A DNA stretch of 64,000 bases from Glossina fuscipes (taxonomy: Eukaryota; Arthropoda; Insecta; Diptera; Glossinidae). The notes below the pieces were generated by a model that was given only the letters and a program-made list of their open reading frames with translations, was not told the origin of the DNA and made no database searches. The DNA is taken from positions 950,921-1,014,920 of the forward strand of contig NW_023998453.1 in assembly GCF_014805625.2 (NCBI RefSeq). Reading direction: 5' to 3'. The translations under genes and the position numbers were made by a program. The stretch's first letter is position 1; each line of letters begins with the position of its first letter. Shown here in pieces: positions 33,201 through 45,700 of the stretch.

Positions 33201-34714
33201 AAAATGAGTCCACGACAGTAGTGATAACAACAGCAATAGTTGCATGTTCACCATCCAAGAATGGGGATGTATTCGTTTTATGAAAATGTTTGCAACATAC
33301 AGGGGACAGCTTCAGAAATCGCACAAAATGTATACATATTTTTGAATCGGTTTAAGTCCGTCCGTCTGTCTGTATAATAACTGCGGGAAGCAATCTGCTG
33401 GCCGCGGATAAAGAAAGTATCTGTTTTAGATTTAGTCAGGAGTATTGAAAGCTTTTCTACGCAAGGTGACGTTGAAAAGCGGGACATCTTGGTTAAAGCA
33501 CATGCTTGCTGTGTAAGGTAATCTGGTTATTTTCCTAATTACTTGTAAACTATAAAAAAAGCACGATAAAAATTTCCACGTATATTTTAGCAAAAAAAGG
33601 AGCAAAAAATCAGCCACGCCCAACTACTATAGTGGAGAATGAATACTTAGTAGTTTCGTTTTTTCCTTAGTCTTAGTCTCTTTCTAAGATCAAGCTAAGA
33701 GGTATGTAAGATTCGTTCGCAGCCCAATAAAATTTTCTTATTTATTTTATGCTTATGTTTTAAAACGCTTTGCTAATATTTTATCGCATACTTATTAATT
33801 AATTGATTAGCAACTATAGAAGGCTATATATACATGTCATTAATTAATTTTAATGATAAGTGCTTAATAGTAGTAAGTGTTACCGAGAAAAAATACACGA
33901 ATGGAATTCTAAATGAGTTTAATAGATATGCGCATACACACAACACAACACAACACAACACAAATACAAACACCCGTTCACCGGGTTTCGTTTATTTGCG
34001 TGTACATTAGAAAATTTTCATTAATTAGTACTTCTTTTTTCTGTCGTTATACGTATCTTATATGCATATGCATGCGATTGAATTTTCTCATTAAAAGAAA
34101 AAAAAAGCAAAAAACAAATAAAACACATATCGATTTACATCTAAAGTATAGATTGACTTTAGCATCTAATTCTGGCGGAAGGAAATCCACCGTCACTTGT
34201 TGGATTTTTAACACGCGTAGGTACTCATTACCGAACCCCCGAGGAATACATTTTATCTGTTCGTTAGTATGATGGAATTGCAGGCAAGACCACTAAGGTG
34301 ACCAAATGTGGTAAAATTGCTTAATAAGTAAGCTGTTGGATTAACACCACTGTCAATAAAATTTGTTTCCCGTTAAAAGCTGTTCAGGTTCAAATCTCTC
34401 TCACATGCAAATGGCCTGCACTGATGCAAATACGCTAAAAACGTTACAGCGAACGTAATAAGGTCTTGCGGGCAGCTCTACAATGCATCTTTGCGTCACA
34501 TTGTCACGAACCCCACAGGCGTTTATCTCAAGGCATAGTGGTGATTACAAGGAGTTATTGATACTGATATAAGGCATTTGCGTACCTTGAACGGGATAAA
34601 ATTGTAGAAGTCGTTGAGTGAAAATATCACAACAGCAAAAATTGCTTAATCTCAAGATAAGTGTTACTAAAAGATGCGTCCCTGACGCATGAAAAAATTA
34701 TCTTTGTTGCTTTT
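27245..34714. other. Gene-poor AT-rich stretch
   Basis: Contains homopolymer runs (for example 28041-28060, 31769-31794, 31807-31826), (TA)n near 28984-29003 and 29779-29850, and decayed TCCGTC-type repeat cores at about 28738-28795 and 33355-33375. An AAC microsatellite lies at 33185-33201 and ACAAC repeats at 33938-33962. Open frames such as 30200-30502 (minus, starts MHNFLIGIKRY) and 31343-31612 (plus) match nothing I know. No gene supported. Confidence 0.55.
33280..33420 (+). repeat. Dispersed repeat remnant with TCCGTCCGTCTGTCTGT core
   Basis: The core at 33357-33373 follows AACCGATTTAAG-like sequence and a TATGAAAATGTTTGCAACAT block. This is the best-preserved TCCGTC core in the window, of the same family as 14229. 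Confidence 0.55.
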
Positions 34715-34860
34715 TCTTTTATTGTTTCTGCTTGACAAGCATTAAAAAAATAACTCAGACAATTTAAAAAAAGTAGTTTCCTCTGGCATTTTACTCGGGC
34801 ATTCCTTCAATGTACTTAGAGATGTGAGAAGACGAATCCAATATAAGTAAAGAAACATTG
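34715..34860 (+). repeat. Dispersed repeat, copy 1 of a diverged pair (with 49755-49925)
   Basis: Shares CTTTGTTGC, ACTCAGACAATTTAAAAA, CTCTGGCATTTTACTCGGGC, GTACTTAGAGAT and GACGAATCCAAT with 49755 (there ACTTAAACAATTTAAAAA, ATCTGGCACTTTATCTCGGC, GTACATAGAAAT, AATGAATTCAAT), in the same order. Confidence 0.65.
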
Positions 34861-37800
34861 TTCCTTAAAGGGAAGAATAAGTTAAACGGAAGTGTATTTA
34901 CCTAGTCCAAGTCAAGAAAGACGGCGGTTTTTACAGACATTGTTTGATGTAAGCGTAAGCTGCGTAGAAGGATGTGTAAGAAACTGGATCGAAAGATCAA
35001 GGAGAGCAAACTGGTAGGCTTTTGAGATTGATTCCATCCAGACATTGATATGATAGTTAAAAGTGGCTAACTTGGAACGCAATGGAACGTTTTATTAGGT
35101 TCAGTTCTTTCACATATAGTAATAGGTTTTTTGAAGAGGCCGGCGAAATGGAAATCAAATTAGATAAGAGTCTGTTATCATTAGAATAAAGAGGTTTTTT
35201 ACATTTTACGATACGCGACATTGGTTCCAGTACTTGTTACAGATTAATTAAGTTAATGCATGTACGCCTCAAATACTATAAATTTATCTCGATCTGATAA
35301 GATGGAGGTCGACGCGACGTTTTAAGTGAGCGATTGCAAACACTTTTCATTGAAGCTTTTCGCAATTATTCGCGATCCGTAGTCATTGGAAGTTCAGAGG
35401 CTCACTCTAGAAAGTAACATTTTGCACTGAATACGAAATATTCTCCTTTCGAGTCCTTTTCTTTTTATGTCATCTTGACTAGAGCTACGATTTGATTTCT
35501 TATTAAAGTAATTTAGGGAGTTAAGCGTTCATTTATAAAAAGTTTCTCTGTTTATATTATTGTCATTATTATAATAAATTTATCTAGAGGAATAACTTTA
35601 AGATTAACGTCTTAAAGGACAAGCATTTAAGACTATCGGCTTTGTTGAAAACACTCCTTCAAACCACGATCTTTGAGTTGTTAAGTGCGAAATCCTTTGC
35701 TTGCTCGGCCAATCAGCTGTATGTCGTTCATAATATATTTTGTTGAGAATTTAAAAAATTAAATTTTATTTTAATGCTCATCTAGATTTGTGTTACGTAG
35801 AAACGTAGAGCCTTGTGCTATGCAATAAATGCTCATTATCTGTACTAAGTAAGTAAGTAAGCTACAGATTATAGAGAATAGATATAGAAGAGAGAATACA
35901 GATATAGAGAATTTCTGAGAATACTTTGCGGGAATAGTGTTCGTTAATGTTTGTCGATGTAAACGAAAGCATAAGCAGAATTCTTTTCATTAGTTAATGA
36001 ATTAAATATATTTTTATACATTCACTTCCACAGGAAATTGATATATCAGGCCATTTCATGCATATTTAATATTCAATTGGACGCATCAGAGACGTCATTA
36101 AATGTACATATTTTGGATTGATAAGGAGTGGTTTGCTCTATTTATCAAGTGTAACAAGGTTTCGGATATCTAATTGATATCTCTAAAATAAGGGGGAATG
36201 CTTTGCGGCATATATCGTTGGCTTCGAGGTGCTGTATATTAGTCAATCTAAGATTCGGTTATTTGTTAACAACTCGCTCTTCTGGATGCCCCCTCCATTG
36301 ATTGATTCTATGGTTTTTCAATAACTGTTGAAATATTTCTTTAAAATGTGTTTTGACTGAGGCTATTCTTAGTTGAAAAATTATTGAAAAATCCGAGGAC
36401 TTTCACGAAATTTCGAAAAAAGTCAATCGTTTGGCGACAGTGCATAAAAACTGTTTTTTTTCTTCTTATTTTCTAAGTTAAACATCAAACTCGGGTTGTA
36501 GTAATCGAATTAGTCAACAGGCAGATATAGTTTAGAATATTTCCCTGCTGTCAATCTACTAAAATATTTCTGACTGTTGTAAATTTAAGAAGAAGGTTTA
36601 GTATAACCTCATTCTTCCGTAGCCCAAATAAATTCTTATAACTAGAGTTAGTAACTAAAATATAAAAGCTGCGTACGGAAATTATAAACAGAAATTAATT
36701 TTTCCCAAATATGTGTACAATACCTTGAGAGAAAGAAGCTTCAGAGATCACTTAATGAATGAAGTGTAACGCTCCCAGAAAACGATAGATAATCTTCCTA
36801 CAAGATCGTGCGATATCCGAACCCGCGTTGTATAGATTGGTATTTTGGAGTGAAGTTCTATCGCAGAATACCGTATTATAGTAGAGTTATCTGTATCTAG
36901 TTGGTCAGTCCGTTTTTTGTTAAACATTTCCGCGGCTTGCAATAATGAATCGATTGAATGAAATCCACAGAAAACTTGGAAGTTCCTACTTGCAGGCTTG
37001 TAGGTATGATCAATGGATAAATTCACAGTACAAAATAAACTGCAAACACCTGTACATTCAAAAGCAAGAGACTTGGTGTTTTTTGCCCATTACTCCTGAA
37101 CTACAACAAATGGAGGGACAAAAACTTGCAGTATCTGCGCAAAAGTGCGAAAAATTGACTAAGGCCACCTAAAATTATAGGGCATCAAAACTTCAGCATT
37201 TGTCGCTTTATTTTTTTCTCTCGCGTTTCTTTTAAAAGAAATGCGATGGGAGTACAAGATTCGTCCATAGCCGAACTTTTGAATCATACAAAAAGTATAA
37301 TATAAAAAACGTATTTAATTTTTTTGTAAACGCCATAAGATCGTTAAAATTATTCTAATAAATTATACCGTAATCTCTGACATCTCTTTTTAAAATGATT
37401 TTCTTTTACAGCATTTTGCATAAATTAGATTTAAACTGTTTTGCTTAGTGTATATAATTAAGTTGTTTTTATTGAGATATTTATTAATTATGTGTATGTT
37501 TGTACGTTTGTACGTATATATGTTTACATGAATAAATGTTAACATGATTAAGTGTATGTGTATACATACGTTAGTGTCTTTATCTGAACTCAATCAATTT
37601 TAATTTGCTTTGATATGCAATTGTATGCTAAGCTGTATTTACGCTCGTAATCGTATCTATTCGAAATATAAAAGCAAATGAAAAAATATTGAGCTTTTCC
37701 ATCATTTTAATTTATAGAATCATATACATCCCTGGCAATTGGAACTAACTAACTTTATATATATATATATATCTTATTAGGCTTAATATTTTTTTTTAAT

Positions 37801-40800
37801 TACATTATATTAGAATAAGTAGCATATGTAACTTGTGTTTATTGTTGTCATTGTTACTGTTACTGTTACTGTTGGCGGTATTTGTTGCAAGATATTGCGT
37901 TAATTTGTTTTAATTATTACTGACAAATATTGGCAATACAAAGTCGGGCAAAAAATGGTGTATTTACTATATATTTTAATTAGTCGGTGAACTCTTAATA
38001 ATTACACTGATAGTTGAATTTTATTTGCTGTCTAATGACTTGTTAAATGGAAATAACTAGAAGTTTGCTAATTGTTACTATTTAGTTTCTCATTTATTTT
38101 AATTTAATTAGTAGCAGCATGTATTTGTTTTCCATTCCTTAAACAAACAACAATCTCTTGTTTAAATTATTTGCCCTCATAACGACAAACATTCTAAAAA
38201 CGATAGACATTCGTGTTTGCCTCACATAATCTGCGCCCACTCATCGATCTTTGGGTGACTTAGTCAGAATGGAAGTTTATGGTCATCTGGAAACTTCTTC
38301 AAAAGCAATAGCCTTCAACTTTCCGTCGAACCGCACTGCACCTAAAGGATTCAATGGTTAACTCGTAGAGATCTCAAAAATGATGACCGACCTAAACGAA
38401 AAGCGAATTAATCAGCAAATATTGTAAGAATATCCTAGAACTGTATTTGCCAGAAATACAGTCTACAATTTCTTTATCCGCTAGAGCAGCCTAGTCTTCA
38501 TGCCAGTCTGCAAAAGAATTTCTTTTTTCCGTAAGTTATACATAGTTTGACTTGTGGCACAATTTCTGGACAAGCCTACAAACAGAATGAATAGTTCTGT
38601 ATATCCGATTGGGAAAACCTAACGGATTTGTGAGATATCTTTACTGGATGCCGAAATTTTCTCGAGAGAAATAGCCCTACGAATGACATGACCATAATTT
38701 TAATCCCAAAAGGTGGTCTTAGACATGCTAGAGGATAAATATCCGTATTTGAGGTTTAGGCAGATGTTGGGCAAGATTATCATCGTTTGCGTAATCAAAT
38801 CCGCATTTTCTTGGAGGCTGAAATCCGCCTGATTGGTAGGAATTGCCTCAAATAGCTATCGGAGCGGTAAGACTGTCTTTCAGTTTTCTAAAATGATCAG
38901 TCTCTGTACAAGTGTTTTTTGCTATGTTCGGATCGTTGATGTTTTTTTTTTTAAATTGGCCAAAGTGAAAGGAAGATCGGTTAGAAAACAGGGCCCTAAT
39001 ACGCTTTGGTTGATGATATCCTCGTTTAGAATCTATGTTTCCAACTTTTCACTCTAGGTCATCAATGTTTCGTCGGGATATAAGAACGAATGAAAAATTC
39101 ATATGTCACAATGTGTATCTTCCTAATGCTGTTTTTCTCTATCCCCATGAAAATAAATAAAAGCTATCTATCTGTTTGCCTAAATAAATCAATACATAAA
39201 TAAATGAATGAATGAATAAATAATCGACTGAGCGAATCTCTGCAAGGATGAATGAACGAATAGCCAAATGAGGAATTAATAGCAGAAATAATAGAAAGGA
39301 ATAAATAAACGTTTCTTCTTCATACTTGTTGCGTCTCGTTCAAATATGGACGGACGGACAAATGGACATGCTTAAGTCAATTCCGAATTTGACGTTTACC
39401 AAAACTGTTTATGCTTTATGGAATCTCCGAAGGTTGCTTTCTCTGGTGTTGCGAACGTTTTGAAAAATGAATAAGCCCTGCATCCCTCTGGTATAAGAAA
39501 CGGTGCGAAGTTTATGCCGCGTTGACGAGTTGATATTTAAAGAGCAAACAACAACAAAGTTCGCAATTTCCCGCTTGAAGGCAAAAAACTAGTGGTCATG
39601 TTATGCATAATGGAATAAACTTATCGTTGCTAAGTTTATAAGGTACAGATCTGAGAGATGGTATAGAAAGTACACTGCATTAGCGCGAAATTTTTGGACT
39701 TTTCGAGGCCTATGTTTCTAACCCTCTGATCACCATTTCTTCATCTGTCAGTCCGTATGTCAGTCTGTTTTTTTGCCATCTATCAACCCCACAGGCATTG
39801 ATTAGTCATCCATCAATATGTCTACCCTTTTGTCATTGATATTGAATTGTTCACGCCCAAAATTATTGTATTGCGTAACAATAGTGAAAATGTAGTTAAA
39901 GCATAAATTAAATAAACTGCTAAGGACCACAATTTACAATCTTTAGCATATGCTCGTCTAAAGTTTGATGCAAATAATTGTTTATCTGTTGACAGGTTCG
40001 ATTAAGGTTTTGCATCAAGGTGGTTAAGCAGCTGAATAAAGTTATCTGAGTCGTAGTCTCTGCGTAATGTGCAAAATTTTCGCATATGACTTGTTTAACA
40101 TAAATTTGTTTAATTAACTTAACGAGACTCTTCAAAATTAAATTCTTTGTATGTATTTATTTATGTTAAACGTCAAACGTAAAACTTTAAACAAAAAAAA
40201 AAAAAAAAAAAAAAAAAACCTATGCATAATAGTTGATATTATAAAACCATGCTATTTAACCTAATATAAGCTAATGGTAATTTAACAAATTTCATTATTA
40301 TAATAATAATAAAAATATCAAAAGGTGCATATTTGTTACTTTAGATCTGAATTATCGTAATTTATATGAACTTGTTTAACATTTTCGTTTAAATGGTTTA
40401 TGTTGTTGTGTAACTTTTGACTGTTGTTTCTGGTTTTCTTTTTGAAAACGAACACAAAAGAGCAAATGTTACAAATTTGCCAGTTTATCTATTATTTCAA
40501 ATATTTAAGTAATTCATTAAATCATGATTTAACATAAAAAAAAAAATAAAAAAAAAAAATAAAAATAAATAAAAATAAATAAAAAGAAACCGGTCACCAG
40601 TAAATTGAAAAGTAACCTAAAAATAAAATCGTATTAAAATCTATTACTACTACATACTAAGAGAGTACTGACCATTCCTATCTTTTCTGCATATATTAGT
40701 CGTGTGTTTGGGTAGCTTTTCTTTTTCTTTTTCTTTTTCATTTTTTTTTTTTTTTTTTTTTTTTAAGGTGGGGGTAATGAGCCACTATTCACAAAATAAA

Positions 40801-41516
40801 AACACCTTCGCTAGCATGAATATATTCTATAGGAAACAAAAAAAAAAAAAATAAAAAAAATAAAATATAAAAAAAAACATTTCAAAGTAAATGAACTTTA
40901 TTGTTTACAGACATAGATATAGACGGACAGACGGAATACTTCAAAATTGAAATTGAAACTGTAAATTTATACTTTAAAACCAATCCACAAACATGACCGA
41001 AACTGGTCTCTAGTTTAAAGTGTCTGTTTGCTTAAATTTGGACTGATTTTTGTTGTTTTATTTTCATTTTCATTTTAATTTTTTTTTTTTTTTGCTCTTT
41101 ATTTTTTTTTTGTTTTTTTATTACTTTAGCTCGCTTCTAGTGGAACTTTGCTTCATTGGTTTAATTGTAATAATTTTTGATTATATGTATGGGTGCATGC
41201 ACGTTTTTTATTGTAATTTGTAATATTCACCGCCAAAAGGCTCGTGGCTTGCTTGTTATTTCATATCATTTGTAACACTTAGCAATCGATGTCGCAAACT
41301 TACATAATTCTATCCAATACAAGATAGAAAACGACTTGTTGAAGAATGTCGGTCTATTCGGACAACCGTAATTTTTACGCCTTAACGTTGCGCATATCTC
41401 GTTTTTGTACATAAAATTGGTAATCGGATTAATCAGGTCTGCGACATGTATAAGACCGAAATCATTTTGAACAATATCAGAAAGACAACAATTTTTTTCT
41501 TAACAACTTACAATTT
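34861..41516. other. Gene-poor AT-rich stretch with simple repeats
   Basis: Apart from the SINE fragment it holds (TA)n at 37757-37773, GTTACT repeats at 37853-37873, poly-A/T runs at 40193-40218, 40536-40590, 40741-40764 and 41080-41092, and decayed TCCGTC-type cores near 39349-39370, 39757-39773 and 40922-40935. Open frames (for example 36748-37026 minus, 38833-39057 plus) show no recognisable domain. Confidence 0.5.
35555..35660 (-). repeat. 5'-truncated SINE copy
   Basis: Reverse-orientation tail (ATTATT), then a degraded TCTAGAGGAATAACTTTAAG and AAGCATTTAAGACTATCGGC. These correspond to the 3' half of the full-length SINE at 41517. It ends at the ATCGGC word where the other truncated copies also end. 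Confidence 0.6.
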
Positions 41517-41706
41517 ATAATTAGAGAATCCGCCTGAGTAGCCGAAGGCGAGGAAACTCGACTAGCAAGTCAATGGTCGTGGGTTCGAATCTCAAGTGTG
41601 GTAGAGTTTTTAATAAAAGCCGATTGCATTAGATGCTAGTGCTTTTAATAGTTTTAGTCTTAGAATTTATTTCTCTGGCGAAATTAATAATAATAATAAT
41701 AATTAG
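41517..41706 (+). repeat. Full-length tRNA-derived SINE
   Basis: The head has a tRNA-like pol III promoter: an A box region TGAGTAGCCGAAGG at about 41535 and B box GGTTCGAATCT at 41582-41592. Its order (AGGCG, anticodon-like GACTAGCAAGTC, CGTGGGTTCGAATCTCA) resembles a tRNA-Ser. A body with CTTAGAATTTATTTCTCTGG leads to an (AAT)n tail. The block ATAATTAG precedes it (41517-41524) and follows it (41699-41706), a likely target-site duplication. Three truncated relatives lie at 6570, 6749 and 35555, all in the opposite orientation. Confidence 0.85.
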
Positions 41707-41889
41707 GGAACATTTGGATAGCAAATTTTCAGAAATAATTTCACAATATTGAAAATTATTGATGAAAATATGAAAATGTGAGTTCTTCCGGGAATGCTTA
41801 TCTTAAACAAACATCAGCTTTCTGTCATCATTTTTTGACTATAACGATTTCACGACAATTATGGATTAAAAGTAATCCACAACGGCTAT

Positions 41890-41891
<2 letters not shown>

Positions 41892-41930
<39 letters not shown>
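41892..41930 (+). repeat. (TA)n microsatellite
   Basis: About nineteen uninterrupted AT dinucleotides, the longest pure TA run in the window. Confidence 0.95.
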
Positions 41931-41933
<3 letters not shown>

Positions 41934-42715
41934 AATGTCGATAGTTCTGGCATTACATAAACTGAGCTGCGTCTGCGGCAGGAATTTAATATGGAGAACA
42001 TTCATTCATCTTGTGTAATGTCGAAAGGAGAAACTATGTATCTGTGTATATTTCAAGGAATTGAAAGAAGGACTGTCAGAAGGATAGATGTTTTGCTTAT
42101 TTGTTTCTCTGCCTCTCGATCTTCACGCTTCAAGATTTTCAACATCAATCCAATCGTCGCTTCCTAACTATTTACAGAATGAGCGAATTTGATTAACGAC
42201 CTCGCCCATAACGGAATTGCCATTTTTGTAAAAGATATTAATTAATTAATTAATTTTTGTTGTTTGTGTTAGGCATCAAAATAGCCAACCAAAACCGATT
42301 ACAATCTCTCTGTCTTACTATTGAAAGTATGTGATATGCAGGGCTTGTCGACATAGCAAAAATAGTTTTCCGAAAAAAAAGTATATTTAGAGTGGCAAAG
42401 TATTTTGAACACAAAAACACACACGCAACACCGGACCACATATATGCACTCGCATATAATATAAATATTTTTTCCTTTATTACCATACATTTTCTCCATG
42501 ACTTTTTGGCGTATGGTTAAAATGTTTGTTAAATTTTGGCCACGAGCTAAATATTGTAGAACGAAAACGGTACGAGTATAACGAGTATTGAAATTTGCAA
42601 TTCATTGTTATGAGCAGTCAACAAAATGAGTTAAGAAACCTTTAACCAATTTTTGGAAATTTTTTTTTTTTTTTTTCTCTTTTTTCTTATCAATAAATAC
42701 AGTTCTAATATTTTG

Positions 42716-42751
<36 letters not shown>

Positions 42752-45700
42752 ACGAAAACATTATTAAAGTAGATAAAACATATTTATTTTTTTTTTTTTT
42801 TTGCAATTACAGCAGCAGCAACATAAGCCTTTTTGCTTCGCAGCAAGTTTTTTATAAAGAATTTTTAATAGTTTATTTAGTGCACATACGATTAGAATGT
42901 ATTTGATTTCTATCAAAATAAGTTAAGTTAATTTCAAAAATTTAAATAAAAAACAATTGAACAATTGGAATTTTATTTTTCGCAATTAAAAAAAGAAAAA
43001 CAAGAAAAACAAAAGATCGATAACAGAGGGTGTTGTAAAATGACTTGATATTTTGAAAATTGTTAAGCTTTAATAAGCGTAAGTCCGCAATTAGGCGGCT
43101 TCATATATCAGTTAATTTATGCATATATATATACATTTCTGGCTATTTTGTAATAGAAAATTGTTTTCTTAACAAACAATTTAATTTAAACTGGAAAGCA
43201 CAGAGTTGTATAGGAGAAGAATGAACTGAATAGAGGGAGAGAGATAGAGAGGTGCTTCTTCTGAAGGAATGGATGCGGTAAAGTAAACAATGAGTTAGAG
43301 GAAAGAAAGAGTCCTTTGGAAAAAAATGTTCCTTCAAAATGTTCCTTACTTCGAGATGCTAGTCATTATTAATATCGATGAAAACGCAGCTCGATTCCGT
43401 TCGGCAATTCACTGACGAGAGAAGTGAAACAAAAGCTCAACATTAGCCAATCAATTGTTTTTACACATTTAACGGAGCTTGGCATGATAAATCAACTTTC
43501 ATTTTCATCTTGCATATGCGCAATATGTGTCGATTTATTCGGTGCTTAAAAAAGTGGAATAATTTCCGAAAATCGCAAGAAATTAAGACAAAGGAATAAA
43601 ACTATGTTGCAGTCGTTCTTTTGAGAAAAATTTCAAACCCTAAGGAATGTATTTTGCTAAGTAAGGGCTATCGTATTGGTTGCTATTTCTCTCATTCCAA
43701 AGCGAATAACTAGAGTTGATGATACGCCTTAATATTTACCAGAGTGGCTTTATTGAGCCATTGAACACATAAAACATATCTGGATTCTTCAGTGTATTTT
43801 AGGTATATTTTCAATTATCTAATAAATTTTGTGTTAAAATCATTAGCACTAGATAAATATATATTTTCTTAGCCGTATCGTATTGGTATCAGGTTGTTAA
43901 CGTATAACAAATGCGGACACTGTTGTTAGAATGCCACGTTAATTACACTTTTTACTGTTTTGTTATTGTTGTTATTCGGAACATTTTTGCATACAATGTT
44001 TGGTATTAATTAAAACTCAACACCGGACAATTGATTGCATGAATTAAATGTCATGAAAGTAAAAAAGTAAAGTCCGTTTTGACAAAATTTAAAAAAAAAA
44101 AAAACATATATATATATATAAATAAATATGTATATAGACGTATGTGTATGATTGATTATTTCAAACTGGGCAGCAGGGCGAAAGGTTAAAAAGTTGTTGT
44201 ATTGTATAAAATTGTAACAAACACAACACATTCGATGTCATTCATCAAACAGTAGGAAATATTATCTAAAGTTTTATTATTTTCCTAGCGCACAACAACA
44301 AACAAACATACAGATAGAAACGCATATATAAATATATATGCATATATGTGTAAATTAATGATTTGCCATAAATCAATTGACAACGTGTTACACAATGTTG
44401 TTAAGGAAAATATCTCCGATATCTACAAGATTGATTTTTTAAATGCACCATCAAAAAAATGCCGGTATTCTGTATTAATTGATCCAGTTGTAAAATATCG
44501 CAAACAATATCGCTAGAACACGCTTAACCTCTAACGCTTAACGCTACATATGCTCGACGAACTCGACATGCAGCCACTCCAGCTATATATATACATTTAT
44601 CAATCGTTCCGAATGATCTCGATTTGTTGTTGACTGTTCCCGCGACACCTACTAGCGTTCTATGTATACATAAATTTTTTGAACAAGAGAAATTTTCTTA
44701 AATACGCATTATTTACATAAAAGAGTTAACAAAAGAAATTAAGAAAAAAATATCATTTTTTCACTTTTCTTGCACTTTCAAACTTGACAGAGCTCAAAGC
44801 CATTGGAAAATTGAGAAGATTCTTTAAAGCGGATGGTATCCGAACTTCGTCGCATGGTTATATGTTTATACATAACTTTGTACACTTTTTTTAAATTACA
44901 AATAAACGAATGATTTAATACAATTTATGGCACTCAGATAGAACCATAAAGTCCAGACACTAAACCAAGCATAAAAGCATACCTACACACCTACTAATTG
45001 CGTTGGTGGTAGTGTAATTATGACAGATTTTGTTGATGAATTCCGGCTAATGTGAATACGAATGAACTGCACCTTAGGGGGTGTTTTATTTATTTTAGGA
45101 ATTTATCAGCTGCAAAAAAAAAAAATAAAAAAAAAAAATAAAAATAAAATTATTTCTTAATTATTTATGATAATTGATCGTTCAATTTAAGGTGGCGTTC
45201 ATAGTGCTAATCATTGCAATAATCATGAGAGCAATTCGAACTTAATGTTATCGTTAATGGTAGCGTATGAGCATTGTTGTTAATGCTTAAATATATTGAT
45301 ACTGTACACCACTTGTGTGGCGAGGGTATCACAAATTTGTACATATGTTTAACTCATATTTAGCACGACTTGAGGCATACCTAACTTTTCATATATGTGA
45401 TAATTAATTTCGACTGATTTCCTTGTTCGGATAGTTATGTCAAAATTATTTGTTGAACCGATTTAAGCCTGTTTGTCCCAACGTACATCTGCCTATTTGA
45501 TGCCTGTCCATGCTTACTTGTATTCAAATTGCATGCCAGAAGATAGATATCGAGATATCGAGATATTTTGGTAGAATTTAGTAAATATACCTCCGTTAAT
45601 TCGAGGATGAGCTTAATTGGAAATAATACATAAATCCGTACTTTATACCTTATATTGTACGTCATTGTTATTTTATGTTATTTACATTTCTACCTTCATT

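Noticed and set aside
34380..34405. GGTTCAAATCTCTC, a B-box-like word
   Set aside because: No A box at the proper distance and no cloverleaf stems, so it is called neither a tRNA nor a SINE.
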